A stretch of 64,000 bases of DNA. Origin: an uncultured bacterium. Lineage in GTDB: Bacteria; Bacillota; Clostridia; Lachnospirales; Lachnospiraceae. Below, one piece after another: positions 33,991-42,866 of this stretch. The translations under genes and the position numbers were made by a program. Where the stretch lies: the NCBI GenBank assembly GCA_947381965.1, contig CANCXX010000004.1, positions 1 to 64,000 of the forward strand, given 5' to 3'. Numbering within the stretch: the first letter of the stretch is position 1; each line of letters starts with the position of its first letter. Below the pieces are notes generated by a model. The model saw nothing but the letters and a program-made list of their open reading frames with translations. It ran no database searches and was not told where the DNA came from.

Positions 33991-36102
33991 ATGGGTATGG
34001 GGAGAAAAGCAGTAAGAAAAACACAGGCGTTAACTGAAAATTCACAAAAAAGCAGCGCAAAAGGCGGCATTATGAAAACGCTTATCGGGGCATTTCTGGT
34101 GCCGGTGGCCTTAATGATTGTGCTGGGAGTTGTTTCATATAACACGGCCTCTTCCGGCATTTTGTCAAAATACAATGAGTCTGCCATGTCAACGGTAAGC
34201 GCCATGGGAGATTATTGCAGTCTTTTGTGTGATTCCATTTCAGCGAAAGCCCTGGAGGTTTCCACCAGCAACACACTAATAGATTATTATAATTTTGTGA
34301 AGCAGAACAGGCAGGATTATACTGTAATGGAGGCTCTGCGTGATTCAAGGACGGTTATTACCAATGCCAAATCCATTAATAAGTATATGTACAGCTGTTC
34401 TATTATACCGGAGTATGGTTCGTATATCACAACCTTGCAGGGAACTTTGACGGAGGATCCATTTAATGATTTCCTTTCCACAACGGAGGGAAAATATTTT
34501 ACGGATAATCCTACGATAAAAAACAGATGGATGGGATATCATACATATCTGGATGAAAATTTAAACAGTTCTCCGGATAAATATGCCCTTGCATTTTACC
34601 AGAAGGTACTTCAAAGCAACACGACAATTGTAATGGATATTAGTATGCCGGTGATTATGGATATGCTTTCTAAAATGGATTTGGGGGAAGGCAGTATCCG
34701 TGCGCTTATAACCAGCGATGGCAGAGAAATTGTGTCTATACAGGGAAACGGTGAAGAAGAAACAGAGGCAGAGGGCGTTTACTTTGTAGGAACCAGTTTT
34801 TTTGAAGAAACCAGGGCTGCGGAGGAAGCCGGCAGTATGGAGGTTATGTCAGGGCAGGAAAAATATGTGTATGTTTATACGCCTGTGGGAAAAACCGGTA
34901 TTATGATTTGTGCGCTGATTCCTAAAAACAGTCTTTTAAAACAGGTAGAGAGTATCAAGCATATTACTATATTTATGGTAATACTGGCCTCCTTTGCAGC
35001 TTTGGCAATTGGAGCTGTAATTTCTGCAGGAATCAGTAAAACAGTTAAGATGGTGACAAAGGAACTTTCGGCGGTAGCGGAAGGCGATTTGTCCAGACAT
35101 TTTAAAACAGGGAGAAAAGATGAATTCAGGATTCTTGTTATGGCCCTTAATTCTACGATTGAGAGTATGCGTCTTTTAATGAAAGATATGAAAGGGTTCG
35201 GGGCAAAGGTAAATGAACTGGCAGAAAGTGTTTCCGGCAAAGCGCAGACAACCAATGAATCCATGCACGCCATAGCAAGAACTATGGATGAGATGGCAAA
35301 AGGAGCACAGGGGCAGGCGAAGGATGTGGAAAGCAGTAATCTTGGAATGGAGTCTTTTGCCGAGAACATTTTTATGGTCACAGTCAGCACCCAGGAAATG
35401 ACCAGGACAGCCGATGAAGCCATAGGCGCTGTGGAGCAGGGAACCGTAATTGTACAGGATTTGAGCGAAAAGTCGGATGCAGCGGTTGCACTGACAAAGG
35501 TATTGGTAAGCGACATTGACGATGTTTCACAAAATTCTGAGGAAATTAAGCATGTGGTGGATATTATCAGCAGCATTGCGGAACAGACCAACCTTCTGTC
35601 CTTAAATGCGTCCATTGAAGCAGCAAGGGCAGGGGAAGCCGGACGGGGATTTGCAGTGGTTGCACAGGAAATCAGAGCGCTGGCGGACCAGTCTAAGGAG
35701 TCTGGGAGCAAAATCAGAAGTATTGTGGAAAACATCGGGGAAACCACCAGTAAAACAACAGAATCCGCCAGAAAGACAGAAGATATGATAAACAGTCAGG
35801 CACAGGCGCTTACCGAGACAGTAAAGGTGTTTGAAATGATAAGAACCTGCGTAAGCAGCCTTGTGGACGGAATACGGGAAGTGACAGAAAAGCTGGATCT
35901 GGCAATACAGGAAGGGGATATGGTACAGAGCGCCATACAGAATATCTCCGAGGTATCAGAGCAGGTAGCCGCTTCTTCCGGGGAAGTTTCCGAAACGCTG
36001 GGAGAACAGGTTTCTACAATTGACCAATTGCTAAAAGAGGCAGAAATATTAAGGGAGGATGCAGAAGAACTAGGCAGCTCCATTGATAAATTTAAAATAT
36101 AA
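33991..36102 (+). CDS. Methyl-accepting chemotaxis protein
   Basis: 703-aa transmembrane receptor. Membrane segment 1 at about residues 28-50, an external sensing region to ~310 (dCache-like size), membrane segment 2 at about 315-340, HAMP to ~395, then a long coiled-coil signalling domain. The highly conserved hairpin tip [20 protein letters not shown] is at about residues 535-555, where CheA/CheW bind. The ligand is unknown. No other chemotaxis or flagellar genes lie in the window. Position upstream of manA hints at, but does not prove, sugar sensing. Confidence 0.93.
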   Translation: MGMGRKAVRKTQALTENSQKSSAKGGIMKTLIGAFLVPVALMIVLGVVSYNTASSGILSKYNESAMSTVSAMGDYCSLLCDSISAKALEVSTSNTLIDYYNFVKQNRQDYTVMEALRDSRTVITNAKSINKYMYSCSIIPEYGSYITTLQGTLTEDPFNDFLSTTEGKYFTDNPTIKNRWMGYHTYLDENLNSSPDKYALAFYQKVLQSNTTIVMDISMPVIMDMLSKMDLGEGSIRALITSDGREIVSIQGNGEEETEAEGVYFVGTSFFEETRAAEEAGSMEVMSGQEKYVYVYTPVGKTGIMICALIPKNSLLKQVESIKHITIFMVILASFAALAIGAVISAGISKTVKMVTKELSAVAEGDLSRHFKTGRKDEFRILVMALNSTIESMRLLMKDMKGFGAKVNELAESVSGKAQTTNESMHAIARTMDEMAKGAQGQAKDVESSNLGMESFAENIFMVTVSTQEMTRTADEAIGAVEQGTVIVQDLSEKSDAAVALTKVLVSDIDDVSQNSEEIKHVVDIISSIAEQTNLLSLNASIEAARAGEAGRGFAVVAQEIRALADQSKESGSKIRSIVENIGETTSKTTESARKTEDMINSQAQALTETVKVFEMIRTCVSSLVDGIREVTEKLDLAIQEGDMVQSAIQNISEVSEQVAASSGEVSETLGEQVSTIDQLLKEAEILREDAEELGSSIDKFKI

Positions 36103-36120
36103 AGAGTAGGAGAAAGAAAA

Positions 36121-37074
36121 ATGGAAAATGAAAAAGCAGCACAGATTTTGTTCTTAAATCCTGTATTTAAGCAGATGATTTGGGGAGGCAGCCAGCTGCG
36201 GACCAGATTTGGTTATGAGATTCCGGGGGATGATACCGGAGAGTGCTGGGCGGTCAGCGCACATCCTGAGGGGGACTGTACGGTTCGGGAAGGAACTTAT
36301 GAGGGAGAAACCTTATCCGGTTTATGGGAAAAGCACCCGGAGCTGTTCGGGAACCCAGGCTTAGACAGATTCCCTCTTCTGATTAAAATTATTGATGCGA
36401 AAGATGATTTAAGTATTCAGGTACACCCGGATGATACTTATGCAAAAGCCCACGAAAACGGCTCCTTAGGAAAAACAGAATGCTGGTACATTCTTGACTG
36501 CCCGGAGGACGCCGCGCTGGTAGTTGGGCACAATGCAGGTTCAAGGGAAGAACTGACAGATATGATTCATCAGGGAAAATGGTCAGAGCTTATACGTCAG
36601 GTGCCAGTAAAAAAGGGAGACTTTATCCAAATTAATCCTGGAACAGTGCATGCCATTAAAGGCGGGCTTATGATTCTGGAAACCCAGCAGAACAGTGCAA
36701 TTACTTACCGGGTATATGATTATGACAGACTGACCAATGGCAAGCCCCGTCAGCTGCATGTGGAGCAGAGCATTGATGTGATCACAGTGCCTGCCCCTTC
36801 GGTGTCTGACAGCGTAAAGTCAGCGGCGGATCTACCGAAAAATACCATGAACGAGCTGATATCCTGTGACTATTACAGAGTATGGAAGCTTGATATTGAC
36901 GAACCGATATCTTTTGGTCAGGATTATCCTTTCCTTATTATGAGTGTCATTGAAGGAGAAGGAAAGGTTAACGGCAGAGATATTAAAAAGGGAGATCATT
37001 TTATCCTGCCTTATGGCTTTGGAAAGGTGGAACTGCAGGGAAAGATGCAGCTTATAGCATCTTCCACAAATTAA
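36121..37074 (+). CDS. manA: Mannose-6-phosphate isomerase, class I
   Basis: 317-aa cupin-fold zinc enzyme interconverting mannose-6-phosphate and fructose-6-phosphate. Zinc ligands are in QVHPDDTYA and KTECWY; the catalytic/cupin segment INPGTVHAIKGG is near residues 168-180. Length matches short bacterial ManA. It begins 18 bp after the chemoreceptor stop behind GTAGGAGAAAG. With a phosphomannomutase encoded elsewhere it would complete catabolism of mannose-1-phosphate made by the GH130 enzymes 8 kb upstream. Confidence 0.94.
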   Translation: MENEKAAQILFLNPVFKQMIWGGSQLRTRFGYEIPGDDTGECWAVSAHPEGDCTVREGTYEGETLSGLWEKHPELFGNPGLDRFPLLIKIIDAKDDLSIQVHPDDTYAKAHENGSLGKTECWYILDCPEDAALVVGHNAGSREELTDMIHQGKWSELIRQVPVKKGDFIQINPGTVHAIKGGLMILETQQNSAITYRVYDYDRLTNGKPRQLHVEQSIDVITVPAPSVSDSVKSAADLPKNTMNELISCDYYRVWKLDIDEPISFGQDYPFLIMSVIEGEGKVNGRDIKKGDHFILPYGFGKVELQGKMQLIASSTN

Positions 37075-37123
37075 ATAAGAAGGACAGACATGGAAATGTG
37101 TTGGAACGCGGCGGGAGGTTGTT

Positions 37124-38308
37124 ATGATTAATGAGCAGTATAAGAAAATGCTGGAAGGAAAATCTGTGATAAGGCAGCTGTCGGAATTTGCCACAGCAAG
37201 AGGGAAAGAAATTGGTTATGAAAATGTATTTGATTATAGCCTGGGCAACCCTTCCGTTCCGGTTCCTGAAAGATTTACCAACACTTTAATTGAGCTGTTG
37301 AAAAATAAAGATTCTATGGAACTGCATGGTTACAGCCCCAGCCTTGGCATTGCTTCGGTGAAGGAAAAAATTGCAAAGTCCTTAAATAAGAGATTTGGGA
37401 TGGACTATACGGGAAATCATATTTTTCCGGCAACAGGCGCTGCCGGGGCCATTGCCCATGCGGTAAGGTGTGTCACAAAGCCAGGGGATGAAGTGTTGGG
37501 GATTGCTCCATACTTTCCGGAGTATCAGCTTTATATTAATCTGACAGGCGCACACCTTGCGATTGTACCAGCCAATACCGCGGACTTCCAGATAAATTTT
37601 GAAAAGCTTGAGGAAATGCTGACGGAAAAGACGGCGGCAGTGCTGATTAACACGCCAAATAACCCTTCCGGGGCGGTATATAGCGCCGGAACACTTAAAA
37701 AGCTCTCAGAGCTGCTTTCAGATAAACAAAAGAAATATGGACATGATATATTCCTTATTTCGGATGAACCTTACAGGGAAATTATATTTGATGGTGTGGA
37801 TGCGCCTTATGTGTCCGGGTTTTATGATAATACATTAAGCTGTTACTCTTTTTCAAAATCACTTTCCCTTCCAGGGGAGAGAATTGGTTACGTGGCGGTT
37901 AATCCCAGATGTCGTGACGGAGAGCTGATTTGCGCCATATGCGGTCAGATTTCCAGAGGGATCGGACATAACTGTCCTCCATCTCTTATGCAGCTGGGGG
38001 TTGCGGAGGTACTGGATGAAACGGCGGATATGTCGGTTTATGAGACAAACAGAAATATTCTTTACAAGGAACTGACAGCCCTTGGATTTTCCTGTGTGAA
38101 GCCGGGGGGAACTTTTTATATTTTCCCTAAGGCTCTGGAAGAGGATGCGGTGGTTTTTTGTAAAAAAGCGCTTGATTATGATTTGGTGCTGGTGCCTTCG
38201 GACAGCTTTGGCGTGCCGGGGTATTTCAGAATGGCATATTGCATTGATACGGAAAAGGTGGAACGATCCTTGGAGGCGCTCCAAAGGTTCGTAAAAGAAA
38301 AATATTAA
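37124..38308 (+). CDS. Pyridoxal-phosphate aminotransferase, class I/II
   Basis: 394-aa fold-type I aminotransferase. The PLP lysine is in SFSKSLSLPGERIGYV (about residue 245); NTPNNPSGAVY and SDEPYREI are the cofactor-binding signatures. Such clostridial enzymes are usually annotated as aspartate or branched-chain-like aminotransferases, but the substrate is not readable. Start behind GGGAGG. It lies between manA and a patatin gene with short gaps, probably in one transcript. Confidence 0.92.
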   Translation: MINEQYKKMLEGKSVIRQLSEFATARGKEIGYENVFDYSLGNPSVPVPERFTNTLIELLKNKDSMELHGYSPSLGIASVKEKIAKSLNKRFGMDYTGNHIFPATGAAGAIAHAVRCVTKPGDEVLGIAPYFPEYQLYINLTGAHLAIVPANTADFQINFEKLEEMLTEKTAAVLINTPNNPSGAVYSAGTLKKLSELLSDKQKKYGHDIFLISDEPYREIIFDGVDAPYVSGFYDNTLSCYSFSKSLSLPGERIGYVAVNPRCRDGELICAICGQISRGIGHNCPPSLMQLGVAEVLDETADMSVYETNRNILYKELTALGFSCVKPGGTFYIFPKALEEDAVVFCKKALDYDLVLVPSDSFGVPGYFRMAYCIDTEKVERSLEALQRFVKEKY

Positions 38309-38327
38309 TTAAGGAAGTGATTTAACT

Positions 38328-39185
38328 ATGTATCATGCCGGACTGGTGTTAGAAGGGGGAGGCATGAAGGGGGTTTATACTGCGGGGGTGTTGGATTTTT
38401 TTCTGGATAAAGGGATATCATTCCAATCCTGCTACGGCGTTTCAGCAGGCGCCTGTGCTTTATGCAGTTTTCTTTCAGGACAGCGGGGCAGGGCTTATCA
38501 TGTGACAGTGGACTACCTGGAGGATAAAAATTACTGTGGAATTTACAGTCTGTTAAAAACAGGCGATTTATTTGGCGCAGATATGTGTTATCACAGGATA
38601 CCTGACGAACTGTATCCATACGATTATCGGACATTCAACAAGTATCAGGGGACTTTTTACAGTGTGGTTACAAACATAGAAACGGGAAAGCCGGAATATA
38701 TTCCTATAAAAGATATGAAAAGGGATATTGATGCAGTAAGAGCCTCGGCCTCTCTGCCTCTGGTGTCACGCAATGTCAGGTGGAAGGATGGACTGTATCT
38801 GGACGGAGGCATTTCGGATGCCATTCCGGTAAAAAGATCAGTAAAAGATGGCAACAGGAAAAATGTAGTAGTGATGACAAAAGAGGCTGGCTACCGCAGA
38901 CAGCCTTCTTCTATGCTGCCAGTGTTTAAACTGCGGTATAAAAAGTACCCAAAGGTTTATGAATTAATGAAAAACCGGCATAATTCCTATAATAAAACAT
39001 TAGATTTTATCGCAAAGCAGGTGGATGCAGGTAATATATTTCTTATACAGCCTAAAATAAAAAGCGATGTTGGGCGGATTGAAAAAAATAAAGGAAAACT
39101 TAAAGCTCTTTATGAGGAAGGATATCAGGACGCGTTTGACTGTTATAAGGATTTGATAACTTTTTTGGGGAAAGAACAAGTATAA
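38328..39185 (+). CDS. Patatin-like phospholipase
   Basis: 285-aa esterase of the RssA/YjjU patatin group. Oxyanion motif EGGGMKGVYTAG (residues 9-20), nucleophile S39 in GVSAGA, and catalytic Asp D159 in LDGGISDAIP form the Ser-Asp dyad. No signal peptide; likely a cytoplasmic or membrane-associated lipid acyl hydrolase. Start is behind AAGGAAGTGA, 19 bp after the aminotransferase. Confidence 0.92.
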   Translation: MYHAGLVLEGGGMKGVYTAGVLDFFLDKGISFQSCYGVSAGACALCSFLSGQRGRAYHVTVDYLEDKNYCGIYSLLKTGDLFGADMCYHRIPDELYPYDYRTFNKYQGTFYSVVTNIETGKPEYIPIKDMKRDIDAVRASASLPLVSRNVRWKDGLYLDGGISDAIPVKRSVKDGNRKNVVVMTKEAGYRRQPSSMLPVFKLRYKKYPKVYELMKNRHNSYNKTLDFIAKQVDAGNIFLIQPKIKSDVGRIEKNKGKLKALYEEGYQDAFDCYKDLITFLGKEQV

Positions 39186-39263
39186 GGCTGACCTGCCCCA
39201 CAGATGGGCAGATGCCTGGAGCAAACAGGAAAATGCCGGCAAAGCGACAAATGGAGGATTGGT

Positions 39264-40115
39264 ATGATTGAATTTTTAAAGGCACTTTTGTTTGGAATTG
39301 TGGAGGGTATTACAGAATGGCTTCCCATCAGCAGTACAGGGCATATGATATTACTGAACGAATTTGTGACATTGGATGTTTCGCCGGAATTTTGGGAAAT
39401 GTTCCTTGTAGTGGTCCAGCTGGGGGCAATACTGGCTGTTGTACTTTTGTTCTGGAAAAAAATCTGGCCTTTCGGAAAAAGAAATAACCGCCATCCGGTA
39501 AAGAGGACAGGATTTCTTTCATATTGTAAAAAAGATATATGGATAATGTGGTTTAAGATTGTGGCAGCCTGTATTCCTGCGGCAGTGGTGGGACTGTTTT
39601 TTGATGAATTTTTTGAAAGCCTTTTTTATAACGGCGTATGTGTGGCGATTGCGCTTATTGTGTTTGGTATTGGATTTCTCCTGATTGAAAACAAGAATAA
39701 GGGGAAGAGAGCGCGCGTCAATACTCTGTCAGGAATTACCTTTCAGACGGCGTTTATTATAGGTATGTTCCAGCTGATTGCCGCCATTTTTCCGGGAACC
39801 TCCCGTTCCGGGGCCACAATTTTGGGGGCGCTGCTTATTGGTGTGTCAAGAACGGTTGCCGCTGAATTTACCTTTTTCCTTGCCATTCCGGTTATGCTGG
39901 GAGCCAGCCTTTTAAAGATGGTTAAGTTTGGATTTTCCTTTGAGGGAAATGAACTGATGATCCTTTTAACAGGAATGGTCACGGCCTTTATAGTGTCTGT
40001 GATAGTAATCCGTTTCCTGATGGGGTATATTAAAAAGCATGATTTTAAAGTGTTTGGCTGGTACCGCATAATATTGGGAATTGTAGTGCTGGTTTATTTT
40101 GGAATTGCAGGGTAA
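39264..40115 (+). CDS. uppP: Undecaprenyl-diphosphate phosphatase
   Basis: 283-aa polytopic membrane enzyme that recycles the undecaprenyl carrier for cell-wall synthesis and gives bacitracin tolerance. Both active-site motifs are present: EGITEWLPISSTGH (residues 12-25) and PGTSRSGAT (about 176-184). About eight membrane segments. ATG at 39264 with GGAGG upstream was chosen over the in-frame ATG at 39204, which would add an unrelated hydrophilic 20-residue extension. Confidence 0.96.
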   Translation: MIEFLKALLFGIVEGITEWLPISSTGHMILLNEFVTLDVSPEFWEMFLVVVQLGAILAVVLLFWKKIWPFGKRNNRHPVKRTGFLSYCKKDIWIMWFKIVAACIPAAVVGLFFDEFFESLFYNGVCVAIALIVFGIGFLLIENKNKGKRARVNTLSGITFQTAFIIGMFQLIAAIFPGTSRSGATILGALLIGVSRTVAAEFTFFLAIPVMLGASLLKMVKFGFSFEGNELMILLTGMVTAFIVSVIVIRFLMGYIKKHDFKVFGWYRIILGIVVLVYFGIAG

Positions 40116-40150
40116 AATTTTTCGAAATATAGCATATTTTCGAAAAATTT
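40115..40150. terminator. AT-rich palindrome after uppP
   Basis: Perfect 13-bp stem AAATTTTTCGAAA (40115-40127) / TTTCGAAAAATTT (40138-40150), loop of 10. It starts at the uppP stop codon and lies 9 bp upstream of the -35 of the next promoter. It could end uppP transcription or act as an operator. Confidence 0.5.
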
Positions 40151-40159
40151 GTTAATTAG

Positions 40160-40188
40160 TTGACAAGATGAAAGATATGGAGTACACT
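40160..40188 (+). promoter_or_regulatory. Promoter of the DUF6465 gene
   Basis: Consensus TTGACA (40160-40165), 17-bp spacer, TACACT (40183-40188). About 100 bp of leader follows, including a CAGAGA/TCTCTG stem at 40254-40270 ahead of the AAAGGAG ribosome site. Confidence 0.7.
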
Positions 40189-40290
40189 GTTTGCTAGTAA
40201 AACAGGGCGTTTCAGGGGAGGATGTTCTGAATTAACAGTTAATTTTGTTTACGTCAGAGATAAGTTCTCTGTGTGTGAAAGGAGTTTATT

Positions 40291-40689
40291 ATGGCAGAAG
40301 TAAAGAAAACAACAAAGGCAGCAGCGAAAAAGGCATCTGCTGCAGAAGAGACTAAAACAACAAAAGCAGCAGCGGCAAAGAAGACATCTGTGAAAAAGAC
40401 AACTACAGCGGCAAAGAAGGAAACAATAAAAGAAGAACCTGTAAAAGAAGTGGAAAAGGTGGAAGCAGCAGTGACAGAGAAGAATGAAATTAAGGCAACC
40501 GTTAATTTCCAGTTTAATGGTAAGTCATATTCACCGGAAGATTTAATGAAGATTTGCAAGGATGTTTGGAAATTTGATTTAAACGGAAAAGAAGAAGATT
40601 TAAAGAGCGTAGAGCTGTACGTAAAGCCGGAGGAAAACATTACATATTATGTAATTAATGGTGATGTTAACGGTAGTTTCTTTATTTAA
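40291..40689 (+). CDS. DUF6465-type protein with histone-like Lys/Ala tail
   Basis: 132 aa. Residues 1-65 are a Lys/Ala/Thr tail of the histone H1 or HupB type (repeated KKTTKAAAKK-like units), likely unstructured and able to bind DNA or RNA. Residues 70-132 form a compact domain (VNFQFNGKSYSPEDLMKICK, YVKPEENITYYVING). This layout is common in Lachnospiraceae; function is unknown. It has its own strong promoter and terminator, so it is probably well expressed. Confidence 0.85.
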   Translation: MAEVKKTTKAAAKKASAAEETKTTKAAAAKKTSVKKTTTAAKKETIKEEPVKEVEKVEAAVTEKNEIKATVNFQFNGKSYSPEDLMKICKDVWKFDLNGKEEDLKSVELYVKPEENITYYVINGDVNGSFFI

Positions 40690-40704
40690 GGTAAGAACTG
40701 GAAG

Positions 40705-40752
40705 AACCGTTTTCTGACAGGGAGTGATTCCTGCCGGGAGGCGGTTATTTTT
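40705..40752 (+). terminator. Terminator of the DUF6465 gene
   Basis: AACCG (40705-40709) pairs with CGGTT (40742-40746), with CAGG/CCTG inside, followed by ATTTTT. Confidence 0.75.
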
Positions 40753-40893
40753 ATATTATGGAAGGATCATGGCTTTGCAGCTTTTATATAGAAAAAGCAT
40801 TGTGACAGGATGTATTTTTTGAAATGTATGTTTGGAGAAATGATAGGCAGTGATGGTTTAGAATTTTTTAATAATTATTTTGCATGATATGTG

Positions 40894-40922
40894 TTGACAA
40901 TAAATAGGGTAAGTGCTATTTT
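40894..40922 (+). promoter_or_regulatory. Sigma-A promoter of the heat-shock operon
   Basis: TTGACA (40894-40899), 17-bp spacer, TATTTT (40917-40922), placed so that the CIRCE operator covers the start of the transcript. Confidence 0.8.
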
Positions 40923-40936
40923 AGGTAAAGAAGATG

Positions 40937-40963
40937 TTAGCACTCCAGCAAGACGAGTGCTAA
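40937..40963 (+). promoter_or_regulatory. CIRCE operator (HrcA binding site)
   Basis: Exact consensus TTAGCACTC-N9-GAGTGCTAA. HrcA binds here and represses hrcA-grpE-dnaK-dnaJ until heat shock. It lies 14 bp after the -10 box and about 115 bp before hrcA. Confidence 0.97.
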
Positions 40964-41077
40964 CAATGAAAAATTAAGACAGCGGAAGAGGGAAAAAGAT
41001 TTTAAAATTTTTGTCCCAGGCTGTGGAAAGCAGATAGGAAGGATGCTAAAGAAAAGATAACAGAAAGGATGGCAGGA

Positions 41078-42109
41078 ATGCAGTTAAGTGAAAGAAAAAT
41101 TAAAATATTGCAGGCCATCATCCGGAATTATCTGGAAACAGGCGAGCCGGTGGGAAGCAGAACGATTTCCAAGTATACGGATTTGAATTTAAGTTCAGCT
41201 ACTATCCGCAATGAAATGTCAGATTTGGAGGAGATGGGTTATATTGTACAGCCTCATACCTCAGCAGGCAGAATTCCTTCTGATAAGGGGTATCGTTTAT
41301 ATGTAGATACCATGATGGAGGAAAAGGACAGGGAACTGGAAGAGCTCAAAGAGATGATGCTTGAAAAAGAAGGTAAAATGGATCACCTTCTTAAACAGGT
41401 GGCAAAGCTCCTTGCTGTAAATACGAATTATGCTTCCATGATTTCCGCTCCCGCCATTCACACAAATAAGATAAAGTTTTTACAACTTTCCAGGGTGGAT
41501 GTCAATCAGCTTCTTGCAGTGGTAGTGGTGGAAGGAAATGTGATTAAAAATAATATTATTCCTGTATCGGAGGCGCTGGACGATGAAACTCTTCTTAAAC
41601 TAAACATTTTAATCAACACCCATTTAAACGGCCTTGCGCTGGAAGAAATTAATTTAAGCATGATATCAGCCATGAAACAGCAGGCAGGCATACACAGCGC
41701 AATTGTTGCGGATGTGATAGACGCCATTGCAGAGTCCATTAAAGCGGAAGAGGATTTGGAAATTTATACCAGCGGCGCAAACAATATTTTCAGGTATCCG
41801 GAGCTGGCGGATAACCAGAGGGCCAGTGAGATTATCAATACTTTTGAGGAAAAACAAATGCTGACAGAGCTGGTACAAAACACTCTTTCAGATGAAAATA
41901 ATACAGGTATCCAGGTTTATATTGGAAATGAGACACCAATCAAGGCTATGAAGGACTGCAGTGTGGTAACTGCTACCTATGAGTTAGGAGAGGGAATGCG
42001 GGGTACAATAGGGATTATCGGTCCCAAGCGCATGGACTACGATAAAGTGGTAGGGGCGCTGAAAACAATTACCCATCAGTTGGATGAATTATATAAAAAT
42101 AAGACATAA
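41078..42109 (+). CDS. hrcA: Heat-inducible transcription repressor HrcA
   Basis: 343-aa repressor with an N-terminal winged helix (LSERKIKILQAIIRNYLETG, GSRTISKYTDLNLSSATIRNEM) and a GAF-like dimerisation part. It binds the CIRCE site upstream, closing the autoregulatory loop. ATG at 41078 has AAAGG at nine bases; an in-frame ATG at 41069 directly abuts that site and is less likely, adding only three residues. First gene of the chaperone operon. Confidence 0.95.
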   Translation: MQLSERKIKILQAIIRNYLETGEPVGSRTISKYTDLNLSSATIRNEMSDLEEMGYIVQPHTSAGRIPSDKGYRLYVDTMMEEKDRELEELKEMMLEKEGKMDHLLKQVAKLLAVNTNYASMISAPAIHTNKIKFLQLSRVDVNQLLAVVVVEGNVIKNNIIPVSEALDDETLLKLNILINTHLNGLALEEINLSMISAMKQQAGIHSAIVADVIDAIAESIKAEEDLEIYTSGANNIFRYPELADNQRASEIINTFEEKQMLTELVQNTLSDENNTGIQVYIGNETPIKAMKDCSVVTATYELGEGMRGTIGIIGPKRMDYDKVVGALKTITHQLDELYKNKT

Positions 42110-42129
42110 AGATGGAAAGGATGAAGCCC

Positions 42130-42798
42130 ATGAGCGAGGAATTAAAAAAAGACAGGCAGGATAATCCGGATACGGAAGAGGTAAAACAGGAAACAGAGGC
42201 AACCAGCGAGGAAGCAGAGGAGACTGTGCAGGATACCCTCGAACCGGATGCAGAAGATAGTACGGAAGACAAGGAAGAAGATGAGGCATCAGGCGCGCCG
42301 GAAGGAAGCTGGGCGGAAAGAAAAGCCGCAAAGAAAAAACTAAAGGCGGAGAAAAAACAGGATGCCTATAAAGAAAAAATTAACGAGCTGGAAGATCGGG
42401 TAAAACGTCAGATGGCGGAGTTTGAAAACTTCAGAAAGCGCACGGACAGAGAAAAAACGGCGATGTTTGAAACCGGTGCAAAAAGCGTAATAGAAAAAAT
42501 TTTGCCGGTGGTGGATAATTTCGAAAGAGGTCTTGGCAGCATTCCTGAAGGAGAAAAGGGTTCCGCTTTTGCCGAGGGAATGGAAATGATATATAAACAG
42601 CTGATTACAGAGCTTGAAAAAATTGAGGTAAAACCAATTCCGGCAGTTGGGGAGGAGTTTAATCCCGATTTCCATAACGCGGTGATGCAGGTGGAAAGTG
42701 AAGAATATGAGTCAGGTATAATCGCCCAGGAACTGCAAAAGGGTTATACCTACAGGGACAGTGTGGTAAGGCATAGTATGGTAGCAGTGGTAAGTTAG
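42130..42798 (+). CDS. grpE: Nucleotide exchange factor GrpE
   Basis: 222 aa; cochaperone that releases ADP from DnaK. The first ~85 residues are very acidic (Glu/Asp-rich) and longer than in many GrpE proteins; then a long coiled-coil (KINELEDRVKRQMAEFENFR) and the beta domain (AVGEEFNPDFHNAVM). ATG at 42130 behind AAAGG was preferred to in-frame ATGs at 42112 and 42121. Confidence 0.95.
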   Translation: MSEELKKDRQDNPDTEEVKQETEATSEEAEETVQDTLEPDAEDSTEDKEEDEASGAPEGSWAERKAAKKKLKAEKKQDAYKEKINELEDRVKRQMAEFENFRKRTDREKTAMFETGAKSVIEKILPVVDNFERGLGSIPEGEKGSAFAEGMEMIYKQLITELEKIEVKPIPAVGEEFNPDFHNAVMQVESEEYESGIIAQELQKGYTYRDSVVRHSMVAVVS

Positions 42799-42866
42799 TC
42801 TTAAAGGAAAACAACAAACCATTTTATCAGTATAAAAACAAACAAATCATTTAGGAGGAGATAATT

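Noticed and set aside
34875-35747. 290-codon open frame antisense to the chemoreceptor gene
   Set aside because: Ser/Ala/Ile-biased shadow of the coiled-coil coding strand with no ribosome site; the sense gene is certain.
40291-40480. Lys/Ala repeat at the start of the DUF6465 gene as a tandem DNA repeat
   Set aside because: The units are irregular at DNA level; it is a low-complexity protein tail rather than a DNA repeat.
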